Positions 4,603 through 5,324 of a stretch of 5,324 nucleotides of DNA are shown here, one piece after another. A program made the translations under genes and the position numbers. How positions within the stretch are numbered: the first letter of the stretch is position 1; each line of letters begins with the position of its first letter. The notes under the pieces were generated by a model. The model had not been told where the DNA came from. It saw only the letters and a list, made by a program, of their open reading frames with translations, and ran no database searches. Source of the DNA: Dehalococcoidia bacterium (lineage in GTDB: Bacteria; Chloroflexota; Dehalococcoidia; GIF9; AB-539-J10); NCBI GenBank assembly GCA_030603265.1, contig JAUVYD010000121.1, positions 1 to 5,324 on the forward strand, in the 5' to 3' direction.

Positions 4603-4761
4603 CTACATCCTTCCTAGAGCCGCCCCAAGTAGGATGAACAACACGGCGAAGGCCAGGAACAGCACGAGCGATCCAATCCCCAGAAGCCGACTTCTCCTGG
4701 CCACAGCGGCAACTAGTGTAGCCAGAGCCGCGAACAGCAGGCAGCCCAGCACTATCGTCAC
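4603..4761 (-). CDS. very small two-helix membrane protein, 52 residues
   Basis: GTG 4761 overlaps the TGA of the reductase gene (4758-4760) in a GTGA junction, so it is almost certainly translated by coupling. The protein is a hairpin of two membrane helices: residues 2-20 (IVLGCLLFAALATLVAAV) and 27-49 (LGIGSLVLFLAFAVLFILL), separated by a basic turn ARRSR, ending GRM. The Arg-rich turn predicts the loop in the cytoplasm. No family was recognised. Its strict coupling to a reductase with a hydrophobic C-terminus suggests, without proving, that it helps place or regulate that enzyme at the membrane. Confidence -1.
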   Translation of the reverse strand: MTIVLGCLLFAALATLVAAVARRSRLLGIGSLVLFLAFAVLFILLGAALGRM

Positions 4762-5324
4762 GGGGTGGCCCCGATCTTACCAGTTGCCCGGTACCACATC
4801 AGCAACACCATGCCTCGTATCAACCGGAATCCTCTCAAGACCGAGTAGTTCTTGCCTGTGACCTTCCCCGGTTCTTGAGCCGCGATCTGCGCCACGAAGC
4901 GCCCCACTTCATCCGGCGGGACGCCAATGGCCTTCAGTACGTGGGGGAGACTCTCGGAGGTGGCTGACAGCCCCTCACCGGTCTTCACGTCCTCGTAGAA
5001 GTCGGTGGCCACCATCCCGGGAACGACGGAATGGATGGAAAGGGGATGATCCTTGTAGTCCAGCGCCAGGCTCTTGGTGAGGCTAGCGACCGCCGCTTTC
5101 GTGGACGCATAGGTAGCCATGAAAGGCGAGGCATCGCCACGCCCACCCTTGCCACTGATATTGATCAGGATGCCTCCCCCCTGCCGGAGGAAATGGGGGA
5201 TGACGATGCGGCAGGCCCTGATGGTGGCCGTGAGGTTCACATCCACGATGCCTTGGATCTCCTCCGGGCTCATCTCATCCAAGTGTCGATACCCGCCAGA
5301 CAGACCGGCGTTGTTGATCCACAC
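4758..5324 (-). CDS. short-chain dehydrogenase/reductase (SDR), N-terminus beyond window
   Basis: The frame enters from the right edge and ends at TGA 4758-4760, giving 188 residues; the first codon (GTG) is not the start. Classical SDR motifs appear in order: NNAG at 4-7, which stabilises the Rossmann core; the VDVN segment with catalytic Asn30; INISG with catalytic Ser57; Y72-x-x-x-K76 (YASTK); and the VPGMVATDF motif at 101-109 after the active site. The missing 75-85 residues should hold the TGxxxGIG nucleotide-binding loop. All visible catalytic residues are intact, so an active NAD(P)(H)-dependent alcohol/ketone oxidoreductase is expected; the substrate cannot be inferred. The C-terminus has a hydrophobic, Arg-flanked stretch (FRLIRGMVLLMWYRATGK) that may lie on the membrane. 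It is the first visible gene of a leftward operon with two tiny membrane proteins. Confidence -1.
   Translation of the reverse strand: MWINNAGLSGGYRHLDEMSPEEIQGIVDVNLTATIRACRIVIPHFLRQGGGILINISGKGGRGDASPFMATYASTKAAVASLTKSLALDYKDHPLSIHSVVPGMVATDFYEDVKTGEGLSATSESLPHVLKAIGVPPDEVGRFVAQIAAQEPGKVTGKNYSVLRGFRLIRGMVLLMWYRATGKIGATP

Noticed and set aside
4547..4861. Plus-strand ORF of 104 residues
   Set aside because: Opposite the SDR end and the 52-residue membrane protein; Ser/Arg/Thr-rich, no supporting signal.
1..5324. CRISPR array, tRNA, rRNA or complete insertion sequence
   Set aside because: No short regularly spaced repeats, no tRNA-like cloverleaf and no transposase were seen; only the two direct-repeat pairs described.

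Overview
The window looks like an accessory, partly decayed stretch of a bacterial chromosome. The best guess is Chloroflexota (Anaerolineae- or Dehalococcoidia-like). The hints are a lipoprotein signal followed by a Thr/Pro/Ala-rich linker, alpha/alpha-toroid proteins with DPxP-type N-termini, frequent GTG starts, and an integron-type tyrosine recombinase remnant. The phylum is an inference from style; no marker gene is present. Almost every gene reads leftward (minus strand). The one supported plus-strand gene is the recombinase remnant at 3976-4146.

Left part (1-2300): a family of duplicated and rearranged genes. A toroid protein (prenyltransferase/squalene-cyclase-like fold) begins at 665 and runs off the left edge without a stop. 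Upstream of it are one or two very small ORFs (954-1124 and 836-952), the first overlapping the stop of a membrane-anchored exported protein of unknown function (1121-1768). Further upstream, 1784-2288 holds broken second copies. One is the first ~47 codons of the toroid gene plus its upstream region (276 bp, about 95% identical). The other is the last ~14 codons of the exported protein plus the start of the small ORF (74 bp, about 89% identical). This fits an ancestral tandem array of [exported protein - small ORF - toroid protein] units that has collapsed by deletion.

Middle (2300-3770): a lipoprotein with an alpha/beta-hydrolase fold starts at 3483 behind a perfect AGGAGG. It carries an in-frame amber codon at 2698-2700, after which the same frame continues for 50 recognisably homologous codons. 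The expected Ser, Asp and His catalytic positions all appear to be replaced (Gly, Ala, Trp), so it is a pseudoenzyme or a dying gene. A further 80-residue ORF without an ATG start lies upstream (3523-3765). About 240 bp at 2302-2544 contain no convincing gene.

Right part (3770-5324): a 56-codon plus-strand ORF (3976-4146) is the N-terminal DNA-arm-binding domain of an integron-integrase-like recombinase, cut off before its catalytic domain. To its right is a compact leftward operon: a classical short-chain dehydrogenase/reductase entering from the right edge, a 52-residue two-helix membrane protein whose GTG overlaps the reductase stop, a possible 32-residue ORF, and a 77-residue two-helix membrane protein. 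The operon ends at two strong adjacent inverted repeats (4208-4270). The recombinase remnant and the leftward genes on its left diverge from each other, the geometry of an integron. No convincing attC or attI site could be seen by eye, so the window is best read as a recombination-scarred region and not as a proven integron.
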